In this document: positions 37,466 through 49,297 of the stretch, piece after piece
Position numbering within the stretch: the first letter of the stretch is position 1
How the letters are laid out: each line of letters begins with the position of its first letter
Assembly (NCBI GenBank): GCA_905183005.1
Contig: CAJJDO010000104.1
Span: forward strand, 1-64,000
Length of the DNA stretch: 64,000 bases
Direction of reading: 5' to 3'
From: Paramecium pentaurelia
Taxonomy: Eukaryota; Ciliophora; Oligohymenophorea; Peniculida; Parameciidae
Program-made: the position numbers and the translations under genes
The notes under the pieces: model-generated
The model's input: only the letters and a program-made list of their open reading frames with translations
Databases searched by the model: none
Told to the model about the DNA's origin: nothing

Positions 37466-40088
37466 TCATAATTTTTCATCAAGAATTTACTTAATATCCT
37501 TTGTATGGATTGGTTTTTATAAAAAATAACTCATCCCTGATTCATAACAGAATGTCTTTGTCAAAGAATCTGTATATGCAGTTTATGCTATTATTATTGG
37601 TTTTTGTAGATCATTTTATTCACAAAATTAAAGAATTTATTTAGTTGCTGTAATTCCATTCATATTTGGCATTTCTATATCCATAAAAATTAGCTAATAT
37701 TAATGTTGCATAAATTTATCTAATGCTTCATAGCCATTATTAGCTACATCACATAAGTAATTTAGCCTATTTAACATTATCTTTAAAGCATAGATGTTCA
37801 CAAATTCATCATCAACAATTAATATTTTTGTTGAAATAGAAGTTCCTTCATTTATGTCTATTTGTATCAATGGTTTTTGGCATCCTTATTTCATAATATA
37901 AGGATTGATTATACAATCAAATTTTTCTTCTTAAAAAGAAATATCTATAATTTTTTATAATTTTTACTTTCTGATTGACTAATCGAACTACTTTGATTTA
38001 ATAATAGATTCTAACCATCTTTAGTAAATCTATGTGATAGAAGTGGTGAAAACTATCTTTTTAAATCTTTTATACTAGGACTTACAGGTTAACTTATATC
38101 ATATTTAGAATAGCTTTAAGAAGAATTGATCTTATTGTATCGAATAGTCTACTTCGAATTCTAATTTGGTAATTCTTCTTAATTCAAATCTTAAACCAAA
38201 AACCAAAATTTAGATCCTTATTAAACATTAGATTCGAAATGTATACCGCCTTCATGATTCAAAGACAAACCTTTAACTATTTTTTATGTTATCAATAAAC
38301 CCATTCCAAAAGATTAATTTTAATCTTTATATCGACCTTTTTAACTTGATTTTAAAAACTATGATAATTTTATTTGAGTTTCATTATCCATTCCAGGGCC
38401 TGTGTCTTCAACAGAAATCTTAACAAATTTGATATTATTTATAATCTCTTCAGTAGCAATAATAGCAATACTTCCCTAAATTTGTAAATTATCATACTTA
38501 GAATGTAAATTTTTAAGCATTTGATAATAAATTAATGAGTGATTATTTTACTCTTTAAGCATCTGTATGTATTGATATATTATTAGTTATAATATTAATT
38601 TTTAATCCCTTCATTTATATTTATGATTAGAATAATGCTGTAACTTCATTAATCAATTTACATATATTTGTATTTTTAATTGTTAATGTAAAATTCTTTG
38701 ACAAAATTAAACTAAAATCTTTAACATCCTAAACTATACTATTTAAAATATAACCTAGTAAAATACTTAAAAAGAATACATGAATTTAATAAAGGTTAAA
38801 TGTACTTATTAACTGTGTTTTCTTAAAGTTCTTCTAATGCATTTTCTGCCAATATTTATATGCAATTAAGGGAAGTGCTAAATTCATGACTTAAACTTCT
38901 AAATAATTAATTCATAAGAAGTTTGGTGTTAATTTTATTTTTATAATCATCTCTTTCTTATGTTTATGTAAAAATAAATAGAAAATAACCTTGAATGAAT
39001 TTAATGTCAATTTAATAAATACTTTTTAGATATTCAGATTAAAAATCAATGACAGAACATTAAAAATATTAAGCATTCATTATTTATAAAATATGATTTA
39101 AGAGTAATTTAATTGGTTAGCTAGAGATGCTTAATAATGGATAAGTATTAGGTTGACTGGATGATCTTAAATAAATATTTTGATTCATTTATTTCTCATA
39201 ATAAAATTTTTTTACAATTTTTTGGCTATTCTTATCTAAACGATGTATTTTTATATTTTTAATTCCATATTGAATATTTTTTTAATCAATTTTTTCAAAA
39301 GCATCCATAAAGTATGAATTATATAAAATTGGTTTTGCATCTTTATCAGTAATAATGAAAGGTAAATGAAATAATTCTTATACTCTTTTTAAATTATCAA
39401 TAGTATCTTCTTTAATTAAAGAATCACATTAAATATGCATGTTTGGTTAAGATGAAATATTTTTGATATTTAAATCAGTTTTAAGTTAATTATCAATATA
39501 GTTTTAATTGTTATGCCAAGTATGAGATTATTTAAGTATTTTTTTTGGAGTTTCTGGATTTTTGTTAACAATAGTTCTTGAAAATAAAATAAATTTATTT
39601 ACTTGTTTTATATCATTTAATGAAAGATAGTTAATGATAAAATAATTCTGTAGAAATTTGGATCCAATGATGCTTATAATATTGTATAGATAATTGCTGA
39701 TATAAACTTAAATTTATGATTTGAATTTTGTATGATAAAGATGTGAAGCAATCAAAAAAAACTAATAAGAAGAAATACAATACATATCTGTTTAATAAAT
39801 AATTTATTGAACATTATTAATAGCTATGATTCTTATGATGATAATAATAGTATTAAGCATCAATAATATAATAGATGAATCATCAGTTGAGTAATAGTAA
39901 ATTTTGATAAAGAGATATATAATTAACATCCCAAGAGTGATTGTCATCAAAACTATTGTTAAAAGAGGTCTATTCTATAAAAGTAAGAGTTGGATAATGT
40001 TTCCTATAGACAGAATAAAATATATAAGGTCTGATAAATATAAAGGCTTTTTCATTGTTTTATAAATATTAATTGGATAATAAAACAT
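37466..40088 (-). CDS. Hybrid sensor histidine kinase with receiver domain
   Basis: An 850-residue membrane histidine kinase. Three introns (25, 22 and 23 nt) restore one frame of 2,553 nt. Residues about 15-160 hold several hydrophobic segments (YFILSIGNIIQLLLL and others). A PAS-like stretch follows (LPFIITDKDAKPILYN). Then comes the H-box SLSHEFSTSLNCI with the phospho-accepting His near residue 395. The ATPase domain has N-box SLINLLSNAQKFTF, VEDTGPGMD and SFGMGLLIT. The C-terminal receiver has KILIVDDE, the acceptor Asp in FMDIEMPNMNG, the Thr in IIIAQTAYTD and the Lys in YFLQKPI. All key residues of both modules are present, so an active His-to-Asp relay is expected. The input signal is unknown. 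The start codon lies 19 bp after the stop of the isocitrate dehydrogenase gene on the same strand. No earlier ATG is in frame. Confidence 0.9.
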
Positions 40089-40107
40089 GTATTTAGATAT
40101 ACGTTCA

Positions 40108-41231
40108 TCATAATTTATCAATAATAGCTTTGGTATAATCTGTTGTTGTGCTTTTACCTCCAAGATCTCCAGTCAAAAATCTTCCTTCTTCTAAAACAGA
40201 ATATGTAGCTGTTTCTATTCTATTTGCATAATCATTTAATTTCATGGCTTTTAACATCTATATTATTAAATATTTATTTATACCATAATTCCTGATAATA
40301 GTAATGCAGTTGGATTTGCAAGATTTTTACCTGCAATATCTGGTGCAGTTCCATGAACAGCTTCATAAACTTCACAATCTTTTCCAATATTTCCAGATGC
40401 TGTCAATCCTAATCCTCCTATCAAACCTGCACAAAGATCTGATACAATATCACCATAAAGATTTGGCATAACCATAACATCTATTTTAGTTGGATCATTA
40501 GCTAATTTGAATGCCATAGTATCAATTTATTCTTCACTAAATTCAATTTCTGGATAATTCTTTGCTACATCATCACAAACTTTCAAGAATAATCCATCTC
40601 CTTATTTCATAACACCTGCTTTATGACATGCTACTACTTATTTTCTATCTATAATTAGTTTTTATTTAAATTACTATTTGCTCTTGCAAATTCAAATGCA
40701 TATTATGCAATATTCTAACAAGCATTATATGAGACAATTTTGAGATTCTCAACCACTCCAGGAACAACTTCATGTTCCAAACCACTATATTCACCTTCTG
40801 TGTTTTCTCTAATTGTTACTACATCAACTCCTGGATATGGTGTTTTAACTCCTTTAATTGATTTACATGGTCTAACATTAGCAAATAATTATAATCTCTT
40901 TCTTAAAGTGACATTTATAGATCTATATCCTTTTCCAATTGGTGTTTCAAATGGTCCTAATAATAATTTTAGAATTAATACCTTTCAATGCATATTTCAA
41001 GGCTTTCACTTATTTAAGAGTATCTTCTGTGATCAAATCACCTTATTCAGTGACTCTCTTTTTATGAATTTCATGAAATTCCCATTCAATTGGTACTTTT
41101 GCAGCATCAAATATATCGATTACAGCTTTAGAGATTTCAGGGCCTATTCCATCTCCAGGGAATAATATAACTTTTTAATAATTGAATTGTGGTCTCAAAA
41201 TAGTAGTTGATGCTTTTCTTATAATATTCAT
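40108..41231 (-). CDS. IDH3A: NAD-dependent isocitrate dehydrogenase, mitochondrial, catalytic-type subunit
   Basis: Oxidatively decarboxylates isocitrate to 2-oxoglutarate in the TCA cycle. The model has four exons and 348 residues (introns 25, 26 and 26 nt; 1,047 nt coding). The N-terminus MNIIRKASTTILRPQFNY is basic and hydroxylated, as in mitochondrial targeting peptides. Family motifs appear in order: FPGDGIGPEISKAV, the substrate loop SINVTLRKRLQLFANVRP, TIRENTEGEYSGLEHE, CHKAGVMKQGDGLF, the metal-binding MPNLYGDIVSDLCAGL, and VHGTAPDIAGKNLANPTAL. The intact Arg and Asp sites point to the catalytic (alpha) type rather than a regulatory subunit. The symbol is by analogy with animals. It is divergent from the transporter gene, with 154 bp between ATGs. 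Plus-strand frames across 40,740-41,165 are shadows. Confidence 0.95.
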
Positions 41232-41385
41232 CTTAAATAAATAATTTATTTTTATTAGATTTAATTAATCCTTAAATACTTAAATTAGATATGCATATTT
41301 TTTTATAATAATTATTTTTATTATCAAATAATATTCATTATCATTATTACGTATTTTTTATTATATATTAATTATTTATATATAA
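41232..41385. promoter_or_regulatory. Divergent promoter region
   Basis: 154 bp of A+T-rich DNA separate the start codons of the isocitrate dehydrogenase (minus) and transporter (plus) genes, so both promoters must fit here. No specific element is claimed. Confidence 0.4.
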
Positions 41386-43185
41386 ATGTATGAAGATATT
41401 AACTTATAGCATTAAACTAATACCTATATTGAATAAAAAGATTAAATAGAAGTTATTGATAATACAGAAGAGATTGAATTTAAATAATTAAATTATGATC
41501 AAGCATTATCATAAGTAGGATCATCAGGATATTATTAAAAAAGAGCATTTGTAATATTTGGTCTTTAATGGATGATTACTACGTATAAACATCTTAATAT
41601 AATAGATGGATTTTATTTGGTCCTGTTTTCTATTTTATATAACCAACAATTAATTGTAAAAACGATCTAAATTGTTATAATGAATGTTCTACACGTATTT
41701 TGGATGAATAATGTTTATCTTACATTTGTGTAATGAAACTCAATAGTCTTAGGAAGATACATCTAGGATAGAATTCCTTGTTGGCAATTCCCTAAATACA
41801 GCATTCAATACAGTATTACCTTGCAATAAGACTTTATAATCAATAATTAAATCCATTGTTTATTTTGGTTCTTTGACAGGATTCTTTATCTTTTCATTTA
41901 TAGCTGATAATTATGGAAGGAAACTGGCTTTGACATTATCCTGGACAATCACTACAATAGGATCTATAACTTTAGCAGTTACTTATCATTTCTAATTTTA
42001 TATAGTCTGCTTAAAATTTCTAAATGATAACAAGTGCAATGTTTCTTTTAGGTTTTGGAGGAAATCCTGCAATTACAGTTCATTATTCATTTATAAATGA
42101 ACATTCTTGTAAAATTTTTATATTAACATAATTAGAAGGACATTTCAGAGAATTACAAAATGTAGGTCTTTAAGTTTTCTTTGCAATTGGTGAATTTACA
42201 ATTATAACATTGGCTTATTATGTTACAGATTGGAGATCATTAGCAATTATTGCAACAATTCCTATAATATTACTTAATTTTGCTAATCTATTTATACTTG
42301 AATCACCATTATTTTTATATTCAAAAAATAAATCTTAATGTGTATAAACATTGAATTAAATTGCTAAAATTAATTCTACTAAATCTATTGATATTGATGA
42401 ATTAATCACAAATCCTAAATCTAAAGAGAAAAATTAGAAAATGTATACTGCATGGGATCTTGTAAGATACAAATCTATTAGATATATATTTATAGCTTGT
42501 GTAATGATGTTTTTTGGAATTTAATTGATTTATTATGGAATTAGTTTTGTTAGTGATTAATTAGGAATGAACTTTTTTACTAGTAATTATATAATAGCAT
42601 TATTTGAATTAACTGCATATTTAGTAACAGGTAATATATTCTTTATTTTTAAGATTTTCTTGTAACAAAATTAAAACGAAAAAAGAATATCATTTTAGGA
42701 TTTATATTAGTTGGTTTTATGAGCCAGTATTTTCTTATTCAATTTGATAATTCACTATTTATAATAATGTAAGGTATTTTAGCAGGGGTATGTAAAATTA
42801 TTATTATATACTCTAGTTAATGAGATTTATTATTTGTGTAATTTGGGCTTTAGCATTTGTTTATGTATCTGAATTATTCCCTTCTGTTATTCGATCATTA
42901 GCATTATTATTAATATCAGCTGGAGGCTCTATTGGTAGTATTGTTCAAACATTCTTAAATACTTTATGTTAGCAATATTAAGTTCATCCTATGGTTGTTT
43001 TTGGAATAATTGGTATGTTATGTGGACTTTTGTTATTACCTTTAAAAGAGACATTGAATCAAGGTTTGATTGAGAATATTGAAGAAGAAGAAAAAATAAT
43101 GAATATAAAATATTAATAGTCTATTGAAACTGAAGAATCTGGGGGAGTAGATTAAATGAATAATGTAAATGAAGAAAGAGAGTGA
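41386..43185 (+). CDS. MFS transporter, SLC22 (organic cation/carnitine) type
   Basis: About 548 residues with 12 predicted membrane segments, in the plasma or an internal membrane. Seven exons are joined by introns of 23, 23, 28, 27, 23 and 29 nt. The spliced length, 1,647 nt, is in frame. Diagnostic features: a Cys-rich loop after the first helix (NCKNDLNCYNEC), the loop 2-3 motif ADNYGRKLAL, helix 4 sequence LLGFGGNPAI, the segment NEHSQGHFRELQNVGLQV (as spliced), and in the second half YVSELFPSVIRSLALLLISA and LPLKETLNQGLIE, which match the SLC22/SV2-like group. The substrate cannot be told. One intron starts GTTA and one appears to end in AAG rather than TAG, so those two junctions are less sure. 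Confidence 0.85.
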
Positions 43186-43394
43186 GTATTTATTAATTTA
43201 ATTGAATTTAGATTTCTAATAATAAAAACAAAGAACATTAATACTGAAAAGAAAGATTGATGAATTTGTAATATAAAATAGTTTAAATATGTTTATTATC
43301 CTTATTTTAATAATTGAATAAGTTAATAAACATTAATATTAATAATAAAATGTTTCTTAATAAATGACATAATGTTGTATATCTATCAAAGATA

Positions 43395-44538
43395 TCATCT
43401 TCCTGACCATGATGCAACTTATTTCTTGAACATTATGATTACTTCATCCAAAATGGCATTCTCTTCATTTCTTTTAGCTTTGGCTTCTTCATAATCAGCT
43501 CTCTTTGCTTCCAAATCAGATTATGCTTAATCTAATGCATCTTATGATTCTTATAAAATGATCTTAGATTTAGCTTATTAAGCTAAGGCTGCTTATATTT
43601 ACTATAAATTAATAAAAATATATTATTACAGTAGCAGTTCTATCAGCAAAGACTTATTTTCTTTCATATTCAACTTCCAAAGATGCAATTTCAGCTTCAG
43701 ATAATGAAACCCAACCAGCTAATTCCCATGAAGCATTGATTTCATTTTATTTCAAATTTTCTAATGAAGCTTCTAATTCAGAATGTAAACCTTCCAAGAC
43801 TGCTAATACTTTTTCAGCCAAAGTTGATCCATTTCCTGATGATTATTCCTAATTATATTTAGATAGTTATTACTTATTATTCTTAACCTAAAGCTAAGAA
43901 TGTTTTGATTTAATGTTCTTAGAATAAATTGCTATATTATTTTAATTTTTCAGCTACAGATTATGCTTAAACTTATGTGAATTCAAAAGAATCTCCATTA
44001 ACAATATAACCAGCAACATCTTATTTCAAAAGCTTGATAACTTCAAGGGCTTCTTAATTATGTTTGATAGATTTGACAAATAATTAATTGCTGAAACATT
44101 AGTTATCTTAGAGTGTTTCAATTTTAGCAGCAATAGAGTCTCTTCTAGCTTCATTCCATGCCAAATAGTTTTTGGTTTGTTATAATACACTTTCATATTC
44201 AGCTCTATTCTCAATTGCTTATTGGAATAACTTTTAATTTAAGGTCTTAATTTTAGTAAATTATTCAATTGTTCTAAATATTTAGTATATATTATTACTA
44301 TGCACCAATCCATTCATCTGTTTCATTCTTTTGATCAGCTGCAAATTATGCATCAATATTTGATTATTTCAAATCATTTAACAATCCAAAGACTGTGTCT
44401 ATAGCATCACTTGCTTTTGTTCCTGTCTATTGAATAAATAACACTATTTACTTATAAGAGGGCCAAAATTTAGTCTTAAGTTTTTGATGCTGAGGTTGTA
44501 GCTGCTAAGGCCAACAAAACAATCATGATGTATTTCAT
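43395..44538 (-). CDS. Trichocyst matrix protein (TMP family)
   Basis: A precursor of the crystalline cargo of trichocysts, the dart-like secretory organelles of Paramecium. The model has 346 residues and five exons (introns 25, 25, 25 and 28 nt; 1,041 nt coding). The N-terminus MKYIMIVLLALAATTSA is a signal peptide. The rest is acidic, Gln/Ala-rich and strongly helical. It has the paired Trp-containing motifs typical of the family (NETDEWIGAQ, NYLAWNEARRD, a third ASWSGR at the very end) and long coiled-coil-like stretches (EAKAKRNEENAILDEV). The known family members are cut into two mature chains after sorting. A similar cut near the middle is likely but not located here. Confidence 0.9.
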
Positions 44539-44722
44539 TTCTAATAAACTTAATAATGAAAAACGATTTATATTAAAAACGAATTAATAGCATATTCATT
44601 TTAATAATAATAATTTTTATTTCAATTATTATGTTTCTTCTTCATCATTAAGAATTATACTTATTGTTGTTAATTATTCATGAAAAATTACTATAGTATT
44701 CTCTATCACTCTAATCTAACAC

Positions 44723-46283
44723 TCAATAATATTATATATTGCCTAAGCTTTTTTATGAAGTTTAGATTTAAATAAATATAATTAACTATCTATCAATTTC
44801 AAATATCTAATATAATTTATAATATTACTTTAATTATTCAATATCTTCATCCTCAAATTTTATTTTATAAATTCCTAATTCAATACAATTCATTCTTTAT
44901 TGTCTTTCTAATTAATAATGAACTTCCTATAATTTCCTTTTTATATAATCTAAACTATATCTTCTATTAGGATCTTTATCTAAACATCTTATTACTATAT
45001 CACTAACAATAGGATTTCTTTATATAAATCTAAGTGGAAGAGTTTTTGATTCTTTTGCATCCAATAATAATTACATTTAACTTTCTTATGAAAATGTTGG
45101 ATAAAATAGTAATAATAGAATTAAACCAAAAGAATAAATATCAATTCTATTATCATATTACTTATTTATGTTTTCTCCTAATAATTCAGGAGCTACATAT
45201 ATTTTTTAATCAGAAGATTTATTAAATGGAGTATTTTCTTCAATAAAACCATATTGTTATTTTGAGGATTCTTTTTAAACTAATAATTATTTAATTTTTT
45301 TCATTAATCCAAAATCACCTATTCTTACATCATTTTCATTATTTATAAAAATATTATCTGGTCTCAAATCTCTATGAACTAATTTACATTGTTAATGAAT
45401 ATATTCAAGTGCTGATATTAAATTTAATGATATTATTAATGCATTTTCATATGATTATTCTAATTAATATTCTTATTATTCTATATTCTGTTGTAATAAT
45501 GTATTTCTTACTTTTAAATAATTACATAAAGATTAATCACAAAATTCTGTCTATATAAATATTGTAAATTTATCAACATGTAATTATTTTTAACCACATG
45601 ATTTACTTATTATTTAAGTACTAATCTTTAAACTTTTATTTTTTTATTTTTATTCACTAAAAAATCTATCACTTTATGTCTCACTTGATTCAGAATCACT
45701 TGATTCAACTTCTGAATAACTAATTCTTTCTTTGCTTGATTTATTATCTATTTATTCTAAAATATTTTATGCTAAATTAACTTGGAAATATAAATTGATC
45801 ATCGTATATTCCTCTCTTATAAGATGGTGATTTCAATGGACTTAAAATATCAATCATTTTTATTGAATTATTTGTAGTCATCTATTGTAATTCTTATTCA
45901 TCCTCATTCATTTAAATCCATGAAGTATAATACCTCATTATATTTGGATGATTCAATTAAGCCAAATATCTAACTTCTTTTAATACTCTTTATATGTTTA
46001 TTTCCATTTATTATTGCTTTTTTAAACAAATTTGAATCTTATTATAGATGCATGTTTTACCTATTTTATAGCATACACTTATTAATCAATTTTATTAATC
46101 ACTTTTACAACCTAATAATAAGTGCCTTTCAGTAGAGTTTCTATCTCTTCAAAATCTGTTTCATATCTCTAATTTATTATATCTAATAATTACTTTCCAA
46201 CCTTAACTAACAATTTATTATAAATAAACACTATTTAAATTGAATATGTTTTTTTCTTATTAGTTTGTTTACGGTCGTAACAT
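44723..46283 (-). CDS. PEK/GCN2-type eIF2-alpha kinase-like protein
   Basis: A 495-residue protein kinase. Three introns (25, 23 and 25 nt) give 1,488 nt in frame. After a short N-terminus comes RYETDFEEIETLLKG, which matches the RY.TDFE start of PERK/GCN2 kinases. Then YAIK gives the ATP lysine. The lobe continues EVRYLAQLNHPNIMRYYTSW, again typical of this family. A Ser/Glu-rich insert of about 90 residues splits the N-lobe before FTIFIQTEFCDQSLCNYL, the hallmark eIF2-alpha kinase insertion. The catalytic loop is HRDLRPDNIF, with GDFGL and YVAPELL following. All catalytic residues are present, but the glycine-rich loop (LLKGTYYQVVKV) has lost two of three glycines. It is expected to slow translation under stress, if active. 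There is no regulatory HisRS-like or luminal domain. Another minus-strand frame continues past the stop to 44,596, but no intron links it clearly. Confidence 0.75.
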
Positions 46284-47790
46284 GAGAATAAATAAATATA
46301 GCCCTTTAATTATTATATCTAATATATTGTGCGTAATAATATTTTTAATACGTCATATTATTTCTCCATTAATTCACTTAACAGTCAAAAATAATATATC
46401 TCATTATAATTAATAATCTCTTATATCTATATTATATATTTCTAATCATGAATAAAATATTAATTTTTTATATATATTAGATTTAAATCATATAATTATA
46501 TATAAATATAACAAAGTATTTTAATACTTTTCCTTTATTCCTAATTATAATATTATTTTATTTAATATTAAAAATTTGAAGTTTCCCTTATATTATAAAT
46601 AAAATCATACTTTATTTTATATATCTCTTTATTTAAACTAAAAGTTCATATAATTAAATGCTATTTAATTAAAGAATGTATTTTTATAGCCTAATGGAAT
46701 AGTATATTTATATTCTTCAATTTATGTTGAAAAAATGTATGAATATATTAATATTTATGTATAAATTTTATTAAATATAATTACTATTATAATTAATCTA
46801 GACTAATAATTCTTTGATCTTTATGTTTACTTAATTCAATCTTAGGATACTGATTTAATTGATTAAGATATTTATGGATTCATATCTAAGAGAACATAAA
46901 TTTAATTATTTCATATTATACAAAAACATTAAAAAAGTATAGTACTATTATTAATACTAATGAATGTGGTACATCTTTATAAGATATTTTTAATTTGATA
47001 ATTTCAATAAAATAAAATCAATCAGAATTAATCAGATATAAGTTCTGATTCTTGGAAATTCACTAAGAATGGTATTCTCTAAAATTAAACTATTAGATGA
47101 AGATTTGAATTGATTGTTTTTTTACTAAAATATATTATTGCTATCAGAATAAAGTATTTCGAAGAATATTTAATAACGACCTAAAATATACTTTTAATAT
47201 AAATTTCTTTGTTATATAAAAATATATAATAGATATTTTCAATATTTATACAAAATGAAAAACTGGAATAGCAATCTCAAACTGAGATATATTATCATAA
47301 TTGTTTTTGTAACAAGTATTTATTTGAAAAAAAAAAAATTTTTAATTTCTGAAGGTAGAAGTTATTGATAACATTACTCTAGATTTTAGTTAGTATTAGA
47401 ATTATATTAAATTAGTACAAACCAATATATGTGTAGTTATACTTATGACTTTATAGTAAAGAAAAATGCTGTTAAGATTTTCAAAGTCTAACTATAATAA
47501 AATTAAATAGTGATTTGTAATAAATTAATAAGGTTTAATTATTTTTTTTTGTATAGGAGGAAGGCAAAATCACTGAATTGAATTAATTTTTTATTCACTA
47601 TCCTTAAGTTAAGGATTAAAATTTAGTAAATATATTTGTTTGGATGATTAATAAATTATTTATTTTCTTTTTTTTATATCCATCAGACTCACATTGAAAT
47701 TAAATGAATGAATATAAATCCATTATAGTAAATGGGAAGATTTTAATATTTATTTTATAAAACAACTAAATCTTCTTTTTTACAGATCCG
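46284..47790. other. Long intergenic region, no gene seen
   Basis: 1.5 kb of A+T-rich sequence between two divergent kinase genes, unusually long for this compact half of the window. Short coding-like stretches near 46,850-47,120 are not joined by plausible introns. No tRNA-like GTTCGA arm was found. Confidence 0.45.
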
Positions 47791-49169
47791 ATGAATTAAA
47801 ACAATTTATTTCTTATTGAAGGGCTAAAGTTGTAGTAAGGGAACAAATAAGCTGTCTAATTAATACCTTAAGTAAATGGTCTAAAAATGATTGTAAGAAT
47901 TACATTAATTTAGAACACTCTTGATAATTCATTGATATTAAACATTGATTTTTATGATGATGGAATATTCTTTGATTGGAGTCCTTACATTAACAATAAA
48001 AATGATGAGAATATATATTTCATAATACATTTTCATGGGTAGTTGTACAAAGTTTTTGGAACCCCATTTTAATTAGATTCTATGTATGAATTTTCTTCAG
48101 GAAAATTTATTTTTAAAAGGAATGACATTTACATTTTAGATACTATAAATGAATCAATATCTACACATTAAGTATTTATATATATTATTTCTAGTTATCG
48201 ACAATTATAAATAGACATAATGGTAAAAAATATATTGAAAAAAGAATTAATTAATTAGATTCTTAAGAAATATCTAATTAAAGTATCACAGATTTTGGAT
48301 GGGATAAAGTTCCTGAAGAGATACGTATCATCTAATTATTAAATATACAACGATGTCCATATATTATGAAAATAGATTAACTCGCATTTGATGGAGAATG
48401 CTATTCAATTATTTATTAATGTTCAACTTAAATCTCACTAAGATAAATATTAAAGAAATATAAGAATCCACCTATTTCCTTTATTATTGAAGTCATGGAA
48501 CAACTACTTTTAGGTATAAATATTCAAAAAATTTAGTTTTAAACATCTTTGAAGAGCTAAATATAATTCATAATGGAATTACTTTAGACAATATATGTTA
48601 TTCTCAAGAATTCAATTCTATTTATCTTTGTAATTTCTCTCATTCTATATTTGAAACCTAAAATCGATCTCTAATGTAATAATATCAATTTCAATTTTAG
48701 AAAAGGTAATTCAATTGGATTCGTTCCACCAGAGCAATATTAACTTAATTCTCGTATCTCCACTTAAGCCAATATATACTAATTAGGAGTTTTATTATAC
48801 TATATGTATACATAGCAATTGTAATTTAGGCTATTTAATGAAAACCCATTTGGAAAAGATTAAAAGAATATATTATTAAATAATATTGCTGGAAAATATT
48901 AAATTCCAAGTACAAAATAAGATAAGAATATTATTGAAATTATGAAATCAATGCTATAAAAGAATCCATAAAAAAGGAAATCTTCTAAAGAATATTTAAC
49001 ATCTAAGATATTTATGCCATCTTATCGATCAAAAATTTCAAAACATACTTTCTTCTCTTTTTTTGAATATAATTTTAATTAAAAAATAGATGAATTTGAA
49101 GTTGGAGAAGATTATAATTATGTTTAAAGTGTGAAAACATTATAAATAAATAAAGGAAACAAAAAATGA
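47791..49169 (+). CDS. Predicted pseudokinase
   Basis: 435 residues from four exons (introns 23, 23 and 25 nt; 1,308 nt coding). The first 110 residues resemble a PH-like beta domain (FKRNDIYILDTINES) of uncertain kind. From about residue 125 the order of elements is that of a protein kinase: KVPEEIRIIQLLNIQRCPYI, a hinge region, then ELNIIHNGITLDNICYSQEF where HRDxxxxN is expected, LCNFSHS where DFG is expected, then GNSIGFVPPEQY, IYQLGVLLYYM and MLQKNPQKRKSS. The catalytic His-Arg-Asp and the Asp of DFG are missing and no VAIK lysine was found, so it should not transfer phosphate. It sits 128 bp before a kinase with intact motifs on the same strand. A partnership is possible but only inferred from position. 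Confidence 0.7.
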
Positions 49170-49297
49170 ATTGATTTATATTTTGTGGTAGAATTATCAT
49201 TCACTATATATTTTAATTTATTTTATATTTAATAACATATATATATTATATTGATTATTACATATTAATTTATTATATATATATTATATATTTTATA

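Noticed and set aside
40278..40517. Short bacterial-like isocitrate dehydrogenase fragment suggesting contamination or transfer
   Set aside because: It is one exon of a complete four-exon ciliate gene with tiny introns. Under the standard code only this piece looks open.
40740..41165. 141-codon plus-strand frame
   Set aside because: Antisense of conserved isocitrate dehydrogenase exons on the minus strand.
44596..44722. C-terminal extension of the eIF2-alpha-kinase-like gene to 44596
   Set aside because: The frame is open but is shifted from the kinase frame, and no intron of normal form joins them before the TGA at 44723.
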